From a bacterium (GTDB lineage Bacteria > Verrucomicrobiota > Verrucomicrobiia > Chthoniobacterales > Terrimicrobiaceae), in contig RFZT01000021.1 in NCBI GenBank assembly GCA_009920585.1, forward strand, positions 1 through 16,486: a stretch of 16,486 bases of DNA. The letters are read 5' to 3'. The notes beneath the pieces were generated by a model. The model was not told where the DNA came from, made no database searches, and saw only the letters and a program-made list of their open reading frames with translations. This document shows positions 1 to 7,691 of the stretch, in pieces (position 1 is the stretch's first letter; each line of letters begins with the position of its first letter). Position numbers and translations under genes: made by a program.

Positions 1-372
1 ATGATCACCACGTGGCCCCGAAGGAGCCTCGCCACCCGTGCGGGAGCCGAGAAGTTGGAGGTTTTCACCGACCACCTTCATGCGGCTACGTTTTTGTCCG
101 CTGGCCTTATCGTCCCAAGTGTCCATACGAAGGCGACCTTCGATGTAGACTGGGCGGCCTTTTTTAGCGTATTCCCCAGCGATTTCCGCAAGGCGACCCC
201 ATAGCTCGACGTCCACAAAGGTGGTCTCTTCGCGTTTCTCGCCGTTATCGAGCGTGTAGTTGCGATTGATGGCGAGGCCGATGTCGGCAACTGCGCTGCC
301 TTTGGATGTGAACTTGACCTCAGGGTCGCGAGTCACGTTGCCGATGAGGATAACTTTGTTGACGTTCGCCAT
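1..372 (-). CDS. ssb: Single-stranded DNA-binding protein SSB (3' end outside window)
   Basis: Binds single-stranded DNA during replication, recombination and repair. The 124 visible residues start MANVNKVILIGNVTRDPEVK and cover the whole OB fold: GNVTRDPEV strand, then FVDVELWGRLAEIAGEYAKK (about residues 52-71), then the YIEGRLRMDTWDD strand typical of bacterial SSB. After about residue 110 it enters the Gly-rich linker (RTGGEAPSGPRGDH); the acidic C-terminal tip lies beyond the left edge. The ATG at 372 is the only start that gives the canonical N-terminus; no Shine-Dalgarno sequence precedes it. It lies 23 nt downstream of rpsF, the usual rpsF-ssb pairing, so it is probably co-transcribed with prs-rplY-pth-rpsF. 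Identity is sure; full length is unknown. Confidence 0.97.
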   Translation of the reverse strand, partial: MANVNKVILIGNVTRDPEVKFTSKGSAVADIGLAINRNYTLDNGEKREETTFVDVELWGRLAEIAGEYAKKGRPVYIEGRLRMDTWDDKASGQKRSRMKVVGENLQLLGSRTGGEAPSGPRGDH

Positions 373-395
373 ATGGGATTACGAGTGTGTTAAGG

Positions 396-710
396 TTAGG
401 CGGCAGCAGTAGCTGCGGCTTTTTTAGCGGGAAGCTGCATGTAGTTTTGCAGCAAAATATCGTTGTCCAATTTGAACTTGGCGCGGACTTTTTCGATGAT
501 GGTCGGCGCGGCTTCGAAAATGTAATTCACGAAATAAGCGCTTTTGGTGTGTTGGGACTCGTAAGCGAGTTCGCGTTTTTCGAGGCGTTGCACTTGTTCA
601 ATGCGTGCACCTTCGTTTTGGAGTACTTTCTCCAAACGCTCGATCGTGTCTTTGATGGTTTCTTCTTTGCCCTTAGTGTTAAGGGCGAGTAGTGCTTCGT
701 ATCTGTTCAT
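396..710 (-). CDS. rpsF: Small ribosomal subunit protein bS6
   Basis: Component of the 30S platform that binds 16S rRNA together with S18. The 104 residues fit the family: N-terminal NRYEALLALNTKG strand, a helix (TIKDTIERLEKVLQNEGA), then VQRLEKRELAYES and SAYFVNYIFEA, the conserved S6 ferredoxin-like core. The C-terminus is an Ala/Lys tail (PAKKAAATAAA). Its ATG shares one base with the pth stop codon (TAATG on the minus strand, positions 712-708), which suggests translational coupling with pth. ssb follows after 23 nt; rpsR and rplI, often next in such operons, would be beyond the window. Nothing unusual in length or composition. Confidence 0.97.
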   Translation of the reverse strand: MNRYEALLALNTKGKEETIKDTIERLEKVLQNEGARIEQVQRLEKRELAYESQHTKSAYFVNYIFEAAPTIIEKVRAKFKLDNDILLQNYMQLPAKKAAATAAA

Positions 711-1288
711 TATTCTTGGTTTTTCTGGTTAAATTGATTCATTGCGGCGTCGATGCCATGGGCATTTGCATATTCAAATGCATCGGCGGCGCGAGTCACG
801 CTTTCTTCAACGGCGGGTAGTTCTTCATTGCTAAAGCGTCCCAGCACATGATCGTGAAGGGCGCTGCCGTCGGGTTGGCCGATTCCTACACGGAGGCGGG
901 GAACCGCTTCGGTGCTGAGATGGACGAGGATGGATTCTAGGCCATTGTGTCCACCTGCGCTGCCGGATTTTCGAAGTCGAAGGGTCCCGAGTGGAAGGGA
1001 AACGTCGTCAAGGACGACCATCACCTCATTTGTCGGGATCTTGTAATACCTCGAAAAATCTCCCACGGCTTCGCCGCTCAGGTTCATGAAGGTTTGTGGC
1101 TTCATGATTGTGCGACCGCCGACCTTAGCGGTGTCAGAGTTCCATTTCGGTTCGAACGAAAAAGAGGCGGCATTGCGGCGGGCGAGTTCGTCCGCGACAA
1201 GAAACCCGACATTGTGGCGGGTGCCTGCGTATTCCTTGCCTGGGTTTCCCAAGCAGGCCACGAGACGAAATGCTGCCGTTTTTTCCAC
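710..1288 (-). CDS. pth: Peptidyl-tRNA hydrolase
   Basis: Cleaves the ester bond of peptidyl-tRNAs that drop off ribosomes, recycling tRNA in the cytoplasm. The 192 residues match the Pth family: LGNPGKEYAGTRHNVGF near the N-terminus with the catalytic His at about residue 25, KPQTFMNLSGEAV in the middle, then VVLDDVSLPLGTLRLRKSGSAGGHNGLESI-type motifs with the conserved Asp and the GGHNGL loop. The start is GTG at 1288; it gives a short leader before the first strand, and no ATG fits better. It lies 12 nt after rplY and overlaps rpsF by one base. The rplY-pth pairing is common in bacteria and supports both calls. Confidence 0.97.
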   Translation of the reverse strand: MEKTAAFRLVACLGNPGKEYAGTRHNVGFLVADELARRNAASFSFEPKWNSDTAKVGGRTIMKPQTFMNLSGEAVGDFSRYYKIPTNEVMVVLDDVSLPLGTLRLRKSGSAGGHNGLESILVHLSTEAVPRLRVGIGQPDGSALHDHVLGRFSNEELPAVEESVTRAADAFEYANAHGIDAAMNQFNQKNQE

Positions 1289-1300
1289 GCGGAGAAGGGA

Positions 1301-1963
1301 CTACTTCTTGGGGGCTGCGGCTTCGACCTTTTTCTCTTTGATGACCTCGGGGCCTTTTGCGGCGGAGGTGGTTGCTGGAGTGGCTTCTGCTACTTTCGGC
1401 TCAGCCACAATGAAAACAGTGAGTTCCGCATCGTCGTTGACTTCGACGCCTTCTGGCAAAACGATGTCACGAACGTGCAGGGAATCACCGACTTTCAAGG
1501 CGCTGATGTCGACCTTGATGATTTCTGGCAAATTCTGTGGCAGGCAACTGATGCTCAATGAGCGCATGTTTTGCTCCAGCAAGCCGCCGAAATTTTTCAC
1601 ACCATCGGATTCGCCAAAAGCCTCAACCGAAATCTCAGCGTTGATTTTGTCCGTCATTGATACGGCGTGGAAGTCAACGTGCAGGATCTGGCGACGGATC
1701 GGGTGATGCTGAACCTCTTGAATGAGGGTGAGCTGGTTGGTAACTTTGGAACCTTCTTGGATTTCGAGATCGACGAGAATGTTTTCGCCCACGGAGTGAG
1801 AGAGGATGACTTCGAGATCACGGCGGACGACTTCGAGGTTGGATGGAGTGGTGCGTGCACCGTAGATCACGGCTGGTACTCCTCCACGGGCGCGGACGGT
1901 TTTTACCGCATTGCGACCGCTTTCGGTACGGGGACGTGCTATTAGTTTAACTTGCTTGGCCAT
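1301..1963 (-). CDS. rplY: Large ribosomal subunit protein bL25, long Ctc/TL5 form
   Basis: Binds 5S rRNA in the 50S subunit. The 220 residues are the two-domain Ctc type, not the short E. coli form. Residues 1 to about 95 are the L25 domain (VKLIARPRTESGRNAVKTVR, then GGVPAVIYGARTTPSNLEV and QHHPIRRQILHVDFHAV). From about 96 to 190 comes the TL5-like beta domain (VEAFGESDGVKNFGGLLEQ, then LPQNLPEIIKVDISALKVGD and HVRDIVLPEGVEV). The tail of about 30 residues is rich in Ala, Lys and Pro. The start is ATG at 1963, 9 nt after prs, with no Shine-Dalgarno. It sits between prs and pth, a conserved neighbourhood. Confidence 0.96.
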   Translation of the reverse strand: MAKQVKLIARPRTESGRNAVKTVRARGGVPAVIYGARTTPSNLEVVRRDLEVILSHSVGENILVDLEIQEGSKVTNQLTLIQEVQHHPIRRQILHVDFHAVSMTDKINAEISVEAFGESDGVKNFGGLLEQNMRSLSISCLPQNLPEIIKVDISALKVGDSLHVRDIVLPEGVEVNDDAELTVFIVAEPKVAEATPATTSAAKGPEVIKEKKVEAAAPKK

Positions 1964-1972
1964 AGATGTAAC

Positions 1973-2935
1973 TTACTTATTTGGTTTCAATTCAAAGAGC
2001 GAGCTTACGGACTCATCGTCGTGGATGCGCCGGATGCCTTCACCGAGTAGTTCTGCGACAGAGAGTCCTGTCACTCTGCTGCCAGGTGTGAGACGAACCG
2101 GAACGCTATTCGTGAAAATTAACTCCTTGATATCGGAGTCCTTTAAACGCTCAACGGCCAAATCTGTCAGAACGGCGTGAGAAACGCCAGCATAAATATC
2201 CAATGCCCCGTGTTTTCTTAAAATCTTTGCCGCGCTGGTGATTGTGCCAGCAGTTTCGGTAAGGTCATCAATGATGAGGATGTTTTTTCCTGCGACATCA
2301 CCGATGATGTGGGAGGCCTCGGTCTCGGTAGCGCTTTTTCTTTGTTTGACGACGATGGCGAGACGGGTGCCGAGAGCGGACGCAAAGGCAGACCCCATTT
2401 TCACTCCACCAACGTCGGGAGAAACTACAATGAGGTTCTCGATATTCAGGCTGCGAATATAGTCCACCATCACGGGCAGGGCATGAAGGTGATCGACGGG
2501 AATATCAAAAAAGCCCTGCAATTGCTGTGCGTGAAGATCCATCGTCAACACACGGTTCACTCCTGCGGCGGCAATGAGATTCGCGACGAGCTTCGCTGTG
2601 ATCGGGACGCGTGGTTGGTCTTTGCGGTCCTGTCTGGCATAGCCGAAGAAGGGGATCACTGCGGTAATTCGAGCAGCGCTGGCGCGGCGGGCGGCATCGA
2701 CCATAATCAGAAGCTCCATCAGGTTCTGGTTCGTTGGCGGGCAGGTGGGTTGAATGATGAATACATCGCGACCGCGAATGTTGTCGTTGATTTTAACGAA
2801 GGTCTCGCCGTCGGGGAAAGAACTGACAGTAGCATCTCCCAACTCGCTACCGAGGAAATGGCAAATGTCGCGAGCGAGTACGGGGTGTGCGTTTCCCGAA
2901 AATATTTTCATCTCCGGGATGGTGGATAAACTCAT
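1973..2935 (-). CDS. prs: Ribose-phosphate pyrophosphokinase (PRPP synthetase)
   Basis: Makes PRPP from ribose 5-phosphate and ATP for purine, pyrimidine, His, Trp and NAD synthesis. The 320 residues are class I length. Visible motifs: the N-terminal KIFSGNAHPVLA; the catalytic flexible loop RQDRKDQPR (about 101-109); DLHAQQLQGFF with metal-binding His at about 135; the ribose-5-phosphate/ATP region VVSPDVGGVKM; and the PRPP loop DDLTETAGT (about 223-231), where family members more often read DDMIDTAGT. The start is ATG at 2935, with a second in-frame ATG eight codons later (MKIFSG) as an alternative. It lies just downstream of a secreted-protein gene and heads the prs-rplY-pth-rpsF-ssb run. 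Confidence 0.97.
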   Translation of the reverse strand: MSLSTIPEMKIFSGNAHPVLARDICHFLGSELGDATVSSFPDGETFVKINDNIRGRDVFIIQPTCPPTNQNLMELLIMVDAARRASAARITAVIPFFGYARQDRKDQPRVPITAKLVANLIAAAGVNRVLTMDLHAQQLQGFFDIPVDHLHALPVMVDYIRSLNIENLIVVSPDVGGVKMGSAFASALGTRLAIVVKQRKSATETEASHIIGDVAGKNILIIDDLTETAGTITSAAKILRKHGALDIYAGVSHAVLTDLAVERLKDSDIKELIFTNSVPVRLTPGSRVTGLSVAELLGEGIRRIHDDESVSSLFELKPNK

Positions 2936-2972
2936 GATGGATTATTGCAGCGTGTGATTGGGCTTTTGAATT

Positions 2973-3632
2973 TTAGTTCGCGAGGGGAGAGGGTTTGGGC
3001 GGGGGTTCCAAAGGAATAGTCGGCTCGATGCGGGTCTGGGCGAGTCGGCTTAGATAGGCCGTCTCCATGGCGTCGCATTTCTTTGTGAGCGTCGGATCGA
3101 GTTTTTTCATTCTCCGAAAAAGTTCGCGGTAATATTCACGGTAGGCGGCCCGCTCGGATTCAAAGTTGCGAGCCGATTTCGCCTTGGCTAAGAGAGCTTC
3201 TAAGGCGGGAGTTTTTTCGACCTTTAGGCGGGTTTCTTTGTAGCGGATTTTGACTTTGATTTCCTGTTCCTCGCTGGCTGCGGCAAGTGCGGCGGCATCG
3301 ACTGGCAGTTGGGTCGGTGAGTCCTGAGGCATGAGATCGTTGGGATCCGTAATGGTATCAGACTCGCCCGAGTTTGATGGGACTTCTCCCGTGAGGGTGA
3401 CATCAGTATCCTTGGTCGCTGCGGCATCGTTGGGAGAGGATGCCTCTGGGAGTTTGATGAAATCTCGGTCGCTAGTTGGGCTAGGTGCTGCGGCAGGCGG
3501 ATTCAATGTCAATGCGGCTTCTTGCGGAGTCGCTGCTGGGGTGGGGGAGGTTTCGGGAGTCGCTGGAGTCTCCTGGCCAACCAAACCTAACGGCATGAAC
3601 GCACAAAAAAGAAGTGTCGGGATATATCGCAT
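2973..3632 (-). CDS. Secreted Pro/Ala/Thr-rich protein of unknown function
   Basis: I do not recognise the family. From the ATG at 3632 the protein has 219 residues. An N-terminal signal peptide (MRYIPTLLFCAFMPLGLVGQ) ends without a lipobox Cys, so it is probably a periplasmic or exported soluble protein. Residues of roughly 22-115 are low-complexity, rich in Pro, Ala, Thr and Ser. The C-terminal part is ordered and charged (EEQEIKVKIRYKETRLKVEK, then a helix-rich segment with FESERAAYREYYRELFRRMK), ending in Pro-rich EPPPKPSPLAN. The frame also opens with TTG at 3647, but the ATG gives a cleaner signal peptide and a better distance from the candidate promoter at 3663-3691. It lies 37 nt upstream of prs. 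Confidence 0.75.
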   Translation of the reverse strand: MRYIPTLLFCAFMPLGLVGQETPATPETSPTPAATPQEAALTLNPPAAAPSPTSDRDFIKLPEASSPNDAAATKDTDVTLTGEVPSNSGESDTITDPNDLMPQDSPTQLPVDAAALAAASEEQEIKVKIRYKETRLKVEKTPALEALLAKAKSARNFESERAAYREYYRELFRRMKKLDPTLTKKCDAMETAYLSRLAQTRIEPTIPLEPPPKPSPLAN

Positions 3633-3662
3633 CGGAAAAAAGCGCAAAGCAGCGCACTTGAA

Positions 3663-3691
3663 AATACAGCAATTTTGAGATCAGTTGGCAA
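3663..3691 (-). promoter_or_regulatory. Candidate sigma70-type promoter for the secreted protein-prs operon
   Basis: On the minus strand TTGCCA (3691-3686) is followed by a 17-base spacer and TGTATT (3668-3663), 5/6 and 4/6 matches to the E. coli consensus. Transcription would start near 3656, about 24 bases before the ATG at 3632. It sits in the short gap between two divergent genes, where a promoter is expected. Pattern match only. Confidence 0.35.
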
Positions 3692-3719
3692 GAGGATGAG
3701 TAATTACAGGGAGACTTTC

Positions 3720-4877
3720 ATGCCAAAGCCGATCGAAGCGGCCAGAGCGATGCGCCATCGCGAGGGCTTTGCTTTTCTCGACTCCTCCCTCCCCATGGCG
3801 GGTGCGCTCTCGATCCTAGCGTGTGAGCCTGATCTCACCTTGAGTGGTCATGACTGGACAAAATTGGAGCAAGAACTCCAAAAAAGAATGACCGCATTCT
3901 CGGATGGCGGAGGGGCTATCGGTTGGGTTGGATTCGATGGGGAGTACCATTTTTCCTTCTATGACCGCTTCCACGCCTACTCGCACGATACTAAATCCTG
4001 GAAAAATTCGCCGATGGAAAGTGTTTTCAAAGCTCCTGCCCCCTCCAGCCTGAGCTTGGATTTTCAACCATCTATTAAGCGGGAGGTTTTTCTCGAAATG
4101 GTCGAACGTGCAAAATCCTACATTGCCGCTGGCGATATTTATCAAGTCTGTCTCAGTCACCCCTTTCATTCTGCTTTCGATGGTGATCCTTGGGATTACT
4201 ACGAGCGGTTGCGCGAACACTCACCCGCGCCTTATGGAGCTTACCTTAACGGAGGTAATATAAAAATTGCCTCAGCTTCTCCAGAATGCTTTTTGCGAAT
4301 GGCGGGAAGGCAGATTTCCACGCGACCAATCAAGGGGACTCGTCCCCGTAAGGCGGATCAACAAAGTGATCACCTCAGTTCCATGGAGCTCGTCGAGTCA
4401 GCTAAAGAGATAGCCGAACTGATCATGATCACCGATCTGGAGCGCAATGATCTTGGTCGTGTTTGCGAATACGGTTCGGTCAGTGTGCCCGAGTTACTCA
4501 AGTTGGAAGCGTATGAGCAGGTATTCCATCTTGTTTCGACGGTAGTCGGAGAGTTGCGCCCTGAGGTGAGTCACGTGGCCGCCTTGCGTGCTTGTTTTCC
4601 CGGGGGATCTATTTCCGGCGCCCCTAAGAAACGCGCTCTGGAGATCATTCATGAACTCGAGCCCACTTCTCGAGGTCTTTACACCGGAGCAATTGGGTAT
4701 TTTGGATACAATGGAGAAAGCCAATTTTCGATGACCATACGAACGGCCGTATTTGAAGGCGATCGCGCCCATTTCCATGTTGGGGCGGGGATAGTAGCGG
4801 ATTCCGATCCGATGATGGAGTGGGAAGAAACCTACCACAAGGCGGCAGGGTTGTTGCTTGCGGCGAGGGGAAAATAG
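3720..4877 (+). CDS. pabB: Aminodeoxychorismate synthase component I (PabB)
   Basis: Converts chorismate and ammonia to 4-amino-4-deoxychorismate for folate synthesis, usually with the glutaminase PabA. The 385 residues include the chorismate-binding domain (about 119-380): SPECFLR, then STRPIKGTRPR, in which Lys205 is the PabB-type nucleophile (anthranilate synthases have PIAGT). Then LIMITDLERNDLGRV, FHLVSTVVGEL, PGGSISGAPKKRALEII and TGAIGYFGYNG follow, all component I signatures. The frame is open from a TTG at 3675, but the ATG at 3720 has AGGGAG six bases upstream, so I start there. The N-terminal domain is short for the family. The 3' end overlaps the convergent pseudouridine synthase gene by 46 bases. 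No pabA or pabC is nearby. Confidence 0.9.
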   Translation: MPKPIEAARAMRHREGFAFLDSSLPMAGALSILACEPDLTLSGHDWTKLEQELQKRMTAFSDGGGAIGWVGFDGEYHFSFYDRFHAYSHDTKSWKNSPMESVFKAPAPSSLSLDFQPSIKREVFLEMVERAKSYIAAGDIYQVCLSHPFHSAFDGDPWDYYERLREHSPAPYGAYLNGGNIKIASASPECFLRMAGRQISTRPIKGTRPRKADQQSDHLSSMELVESAKEIAELIMITDLERNDLGRVCEYGSVSVPELLKLEAYEQVFHLVSTVVGELRPEVSHVAALRACFPGGSISGAPKKRALEIIHELEPTSRGLYTGAIGYFGYNGESQFSMTIRTAVFEGDRAHFHVGAGIVADSDPMMEWEETYHKAAGLLLAARGK

Positions 4878-5623
4878 GTCTGCGTCATAAAATCTCGCAT
4901 ATCGCGAGGAAGCGGACACTGCCACTCAAGGTGGTTGCCATCCCATTCGATCGAGAGACTCGCGGAGTGCAAGGCATGACGAGGGAAGTTCAGTCGCGAA
5001 GATAGGGCGGGCGTCCATCCCGATTTCACAAATTCCAAATACAGATCCTCTGATGGCCCGTAGATCTTATCACCAATGACAAAGTGCCCAAGCGAGGCGA
5101 TGTGAACGCGAATCTGGTGAGTCCTTCCCGTGATTGGTCGGGCTTCGAGGAGAGAAAATGCCCCAGTTGTATTTTCAAAGTGGTTCAGTTTTTTGAAATG
5201 GGTGAGGGCCTGAGCTCCTGCTGTGTGGATGATGCGTTGGAGGTGGATTTTCGTTTCCGTGACCTCGCCTTTTCGGATGATGGGAGCATCGACGCTAAAT
5301 TCATTCATAGAGGGAATGCCATTCACTAGGGCGAGATAGCTTTTCTGGATTTTGCCCTCTTGCATTGCCATGGCAGCACGCCGCGCAGCGCTTGCATTTT
5401 TAGCGACAAGGACGAGGCCGCTCGTTTCTCGGTCGAGTCGGTTGATCAACGAAACTTGCCCGCCATTGGCGATCTCGTAGCCCAGTAGATCCTTCAATGC
5501 ATCCCAGAGTGTGCGAGGTCCGCCAGGTTTGGTCGGGTGCACGAGCAATCCTGCCGGCTTGTTGACGGCAATCAAATCGGAAGTTTCACCGATGATCTCG
5601 AAGTCTGCTTGATCGTGGCTCAT
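4832..5623 (-). CDS. RluA-family RNA pseudouridine synthase
   Basis: Isomerises uridine to pseudouridine in rRNA or tRNA; the exact site cannot be told from sequence. The 263 residues show the family motifs: LIAVNKPAGLLVHPT (about 17-31), the catalytic loop INRLDRETSGL with Asp64, LALVNG, and ARPITGRTHQIRVHIASLGH followed by GDKIYG. Asn replaces the His usual before RLD in RluA/C/D (HRLD). No N-terminal S4 domain is present, as in RluA and TruC rather than RluC/D. The start is ATG at 5623. It is convergent with pabB, sharing 46 bases, and divergent from the ABC ATPase gene with only 24 bases between starts. Confidence 0.93.
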   Translation of the reverse strand: MSHDQADFEIIGETSDLIAVNKPAGLLVHPTKPGGPRTLWDALKDLLGYEIANGGQVSLINRLDRETSGLVLVAKNASAARRAAMAMQEGKIQKSYLALVNGIPSMNEFSVDAPIIRKGEVTETKIHLQRIIHTAGAQALTHFKKLNHFENTTGAFSLLEARPITGRTHQIRVHIASLGHFVIGDKIYGPSEDLYLEFVKSGWTPALSSRLNFPRHALHSASLSIEWDGNHLEWQCPLPRDMRDFMTQTYFPLAASNNPAALW

Positions 5624-5647
5624 GTCGCGGAGAGTATCGACTTAAGC

Positions 5648-6340
5648 ATGATCGATCTTAAAAATGTCTCACGCATTTATTCCTCTGGCACTGGCGAGGT
5701 CCGCGCACTGGATGATGTGTCACTGCAAATTCCGAGTGGGGACTTTGTTTCGGTAACGGGCCCCAGTGGATGCGGCAAAAGCACGTTGCTCAATATCCTT
5801 GGAGGCTTGGATCATCCGACATCAGGGGAGGTTTTTGTGAATGGGATACCTCTTCATAACGCAGGTGAAAAAGAACTCACTCACTATCGCCGTCACACGT
5901 TGGGGATTGTTTTTCAGTTTTTCAACCTCCTCCCAGCGATGAACGTTCGCGAAAATGTGGAGTTGCCGCTTCTTCTGAGGGGAGATTCTGCAAAGTTGGC
6001 TGCGCCTCGCGTGGCGGAAATGCTCGATCTCGTTGGTCTTTCCCAACGCGCAACCCATTTTCCGCATCAACTTAGTGGTGGTGAAATGCAGCGCGTCGCC
6101 ATCGCCCGAGCCATTGCCGGAAGCCCGAAACTTCTCCTTGCAGACGAACCTACCGGAAATCTCGATTCAGCAAATGCCGACATTGTTTGCGAAACCCTCT
6201 CAAAGATTGCTTCCCAAAAAATTGCCACGCTGATTATTGTTACGCACAGCGAATCGGTTGCTTCCCTCGCAACCTCCCGCATACAAATTCTCGATGGTAA
6301 AATCCGCTCATATTCCGACAAGTCCTCTTCAGCCCGATGA
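5648..6340 (+). CDS. ABC transporter ATP-binding protein, LolD/MacB type
   Basis: Cytoplasmic ATPase that would drive a MacB/LolCDE-type permease. The 230 residues carry Walker A GPSGCGKST (38-46), a Q-loop ending at Gln90 (LGIVFQFFNLLP), signature LSGGE (142-146), Walker B LLLADE (162-167) with a D-loop GNLDS, and His200 in the switch (IIVTHS). The FQFFNLLP and DEPTGNLDS wording is typical of the LolD/MacB/FtsE group. An upstream in-frame ATG at 5537 would place 37 extra residues antisense to the pseudouridine synthase; the ATG at 5648 begins the normal domain (MIDLKNVSRIY). Its natural partner in this window is the LolC/E-like permease at 11845-13131, about 5.5 kb away on the other strand; pairing is inferred. 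Confidence 0.93.
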   Translation: MIDLKNVSRIYSSGTGEVRALDDVSLQIPSGDFVSVTGPSGCGKSTLLNILGGLDHPTSGEVFVNGIPLHNAGEKELTHYRRHTLGIVFQFFNLLPAMNVRENVELPLLLRGDSAKLAAPRVAEMLDLVGLSQRATHFPHQLSGGEMQRVAIARAIAGSPKLLLADEPTGNLDSANADIVCETLSKIASQKIATLIIVTHSESVASLATSRIQILDGKIRSYSDKSSSAR

Positions 6341-6458
6341 CCCACGGTTATCGACTGTCAGGAGCCGACATCTTCAACGCTTCCATCAATCCAATCTCAA
6401 ATACATTGACCTCCTCTTCACTGCAGATGAGGTCTCAGCCTAAAATCCCATTCGTATC

Positions 6459-7691
6459 GTGGAAAAACAACGCACTCTAGCTTCCTCAGCCAGCCTCACC
6501 GGTAGTGCACTTCATACCGGCGAAAATGTGACCCTCACCATTCTTCCGGCACCGGTAGGGCATGGTGTCGAACGTGCAACCACACTTGTTCAAGGGGCGG
6601 TGAAAATCCACACCGTAGAGCATGTTCTTTCCGCGCTCACTGGCATGGGAGTGGATAATGCCCTCATTCAGATGGACGCCAATGAGCCCCCGATCGGCGA
6701 TGGCAGTGCCTCGGCCTACATATCGCTTATTAAAGAGGCTGGCATCGTCACCCAAGATGCAGATCGCCGCTACCTTCAGATCAAGGAGCCAATCACAGTC
6801 GAGTCTAATGGTTCCGTGCTCGTCATTCTCCCCGATACCAAGTTCCGAGTTTCCTGCACGCAGGTCGGCCCGGAAGGCCGATTCACTCAATTTCTCTCCG
6901 CCGAGATCACGGCCGATTTTTACGAAAAAGAAATCGCTCCCGCTCGCACCTTTGTTTTTTACGAGGATGTGAAGCATCTCATGGATAAAGGTCTCATCAA
7001 AGGTGGTAGCCTGGAAAATGCCATCGTCGCACGTGGTGATAGCGTTCTTAGCAAGGAACCGCTCCGCTTCCCTGATGAGTTTGTGCGTCACAAGATCCTC
7101 GACATCGTTGGCGATCTTTCCCTCTGTGGTCGTTTCTTGAAGGCCCATGTGATCGCCATCAAACCCGGCCACGGAATTAATACGGAAGCTGCTAAAATCT
7201 TAGCGGAGCGTTGTAAGTCTCTCGTTGTCCCAGCCGTCATGTCGGCACCTGCTAATGATGGCGGATTGGACATCATGGGCGTCATGCAGACACTCCCACA
7301 TCGCTACCCATTCCTTATGGTCGATCGCATTATTAATTTCGAAGGCGAGTTAAAGGCTACCGGGGTCAAAGCGGTCTCGATCAACGAACCTTATTTTCAA
7401 GGTCACTTCCCTGGCCATCCCGTCATGCCGGGTGTTCTTCAACTCGAAGCCATGGCTCAAGTTTCCAGTATCGTCATGATGAGGAAAACCGAGAATGCCG
7501 GCAAAATTGGTTATTTCATGAGCGCCGATGAAGTGAAGTTCCGCAAGCCCGTCATGCCAGGCGATACACTCTTCATTGAGTGTGAGCTCACCAGTGCAAA
7601 AAAACGCCTTGGCAAGGCCTCTTGCCGATGCCTCGTCAACGGCGAGGTTGTTTCTGAGGCGATCCTTCTATTCGGACTTGTTGATAGATGA
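6459..7691 (+). CDS. lpxC-fabZ: Bifunctional LpxC deacetylase / FabZ dehydratase fusion
   Basis: The LpxC half (about 1-262) deacetylates UDP-3-O-acyl-GlcNAc, the committed lipid A step. The FabZ half (about 270-410) dehydrates 3-hydroxyacyl-ACP and competes for the same acyl pool. LpxC residues seen: TVEH with Glu54 and His55, Thr164 in PARTF, His211 and Asp215 in FVRHKILD, His238 in KPGHG. FabZ residues: LPHRYPFLMVDR, His316 in GHFPGHP and Glu330 in LQLEAMAQ. Such fusions are known in Bacteroidota and some other phyla. Between PVGHG and ERATTL about 24 residues found in E. coli LpxC (the YRRTDL to VRDT stretch) are missing, in frame. The start is GTG at 6459, just after an in-frame TAA, without Shine-Dalgarno. 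Its stop overlaps the lpxA start (ATGA). Confidence 0.93.
   Translation: MEKQRTLASSASLTGSALHTGENVTLTILPAPVGHGVERATTLVQGAVKIHTVEHVLSALTGMGVDNALIQMDANEPPIGDGSASAYISLIKEAGIVTQDADRRYLQIKEPITVESNGSVLVILPDTKFRVSCTQVGPEGRFTQFLSAEITADFYEKEIAPARTFVFYEDVKHLMDKGLIKGGSLENAIVARGDSVLSKEPLRFPDEFVRHKILDIVGDLSLCGRFLKAHVIAIKPGHGINTEAAKILAERCKSLVVPAVMSAPANDGGLDIMGVMQTLPHRYPFLMVDRIINFEGELKATGVKAVSINEPYFQGHFPGHPVMPGVLQLEAMAQVSSIVMMRKTENAGKIGYFMSADEVKFRKPVMPGDTLFIECELTSAKKRLGKASCRCLVNGEVVSEAILLFGLVDR

Noticed and set aside
3675..3719. TTG start for pabB, 15 codons upstream
   Set aside because: No Shine-Dalgarno before the TTG, while the ATG at 3720 has AGGGAG at good spacing.
5537..5647. N-terminal extension of the ABC ATPase from ATG 5537
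   Set aside because: The extra 37 residues are antisense to the start of the pseudouridine synthase gene and lie outside the normal domain, which begins at MIDLKNV.
6486..7172. 228-codon minus-strand open frame
   Set aside because: Antisense to the LpxC domain; no domain features, typical shadow of a GC-moderate gene.
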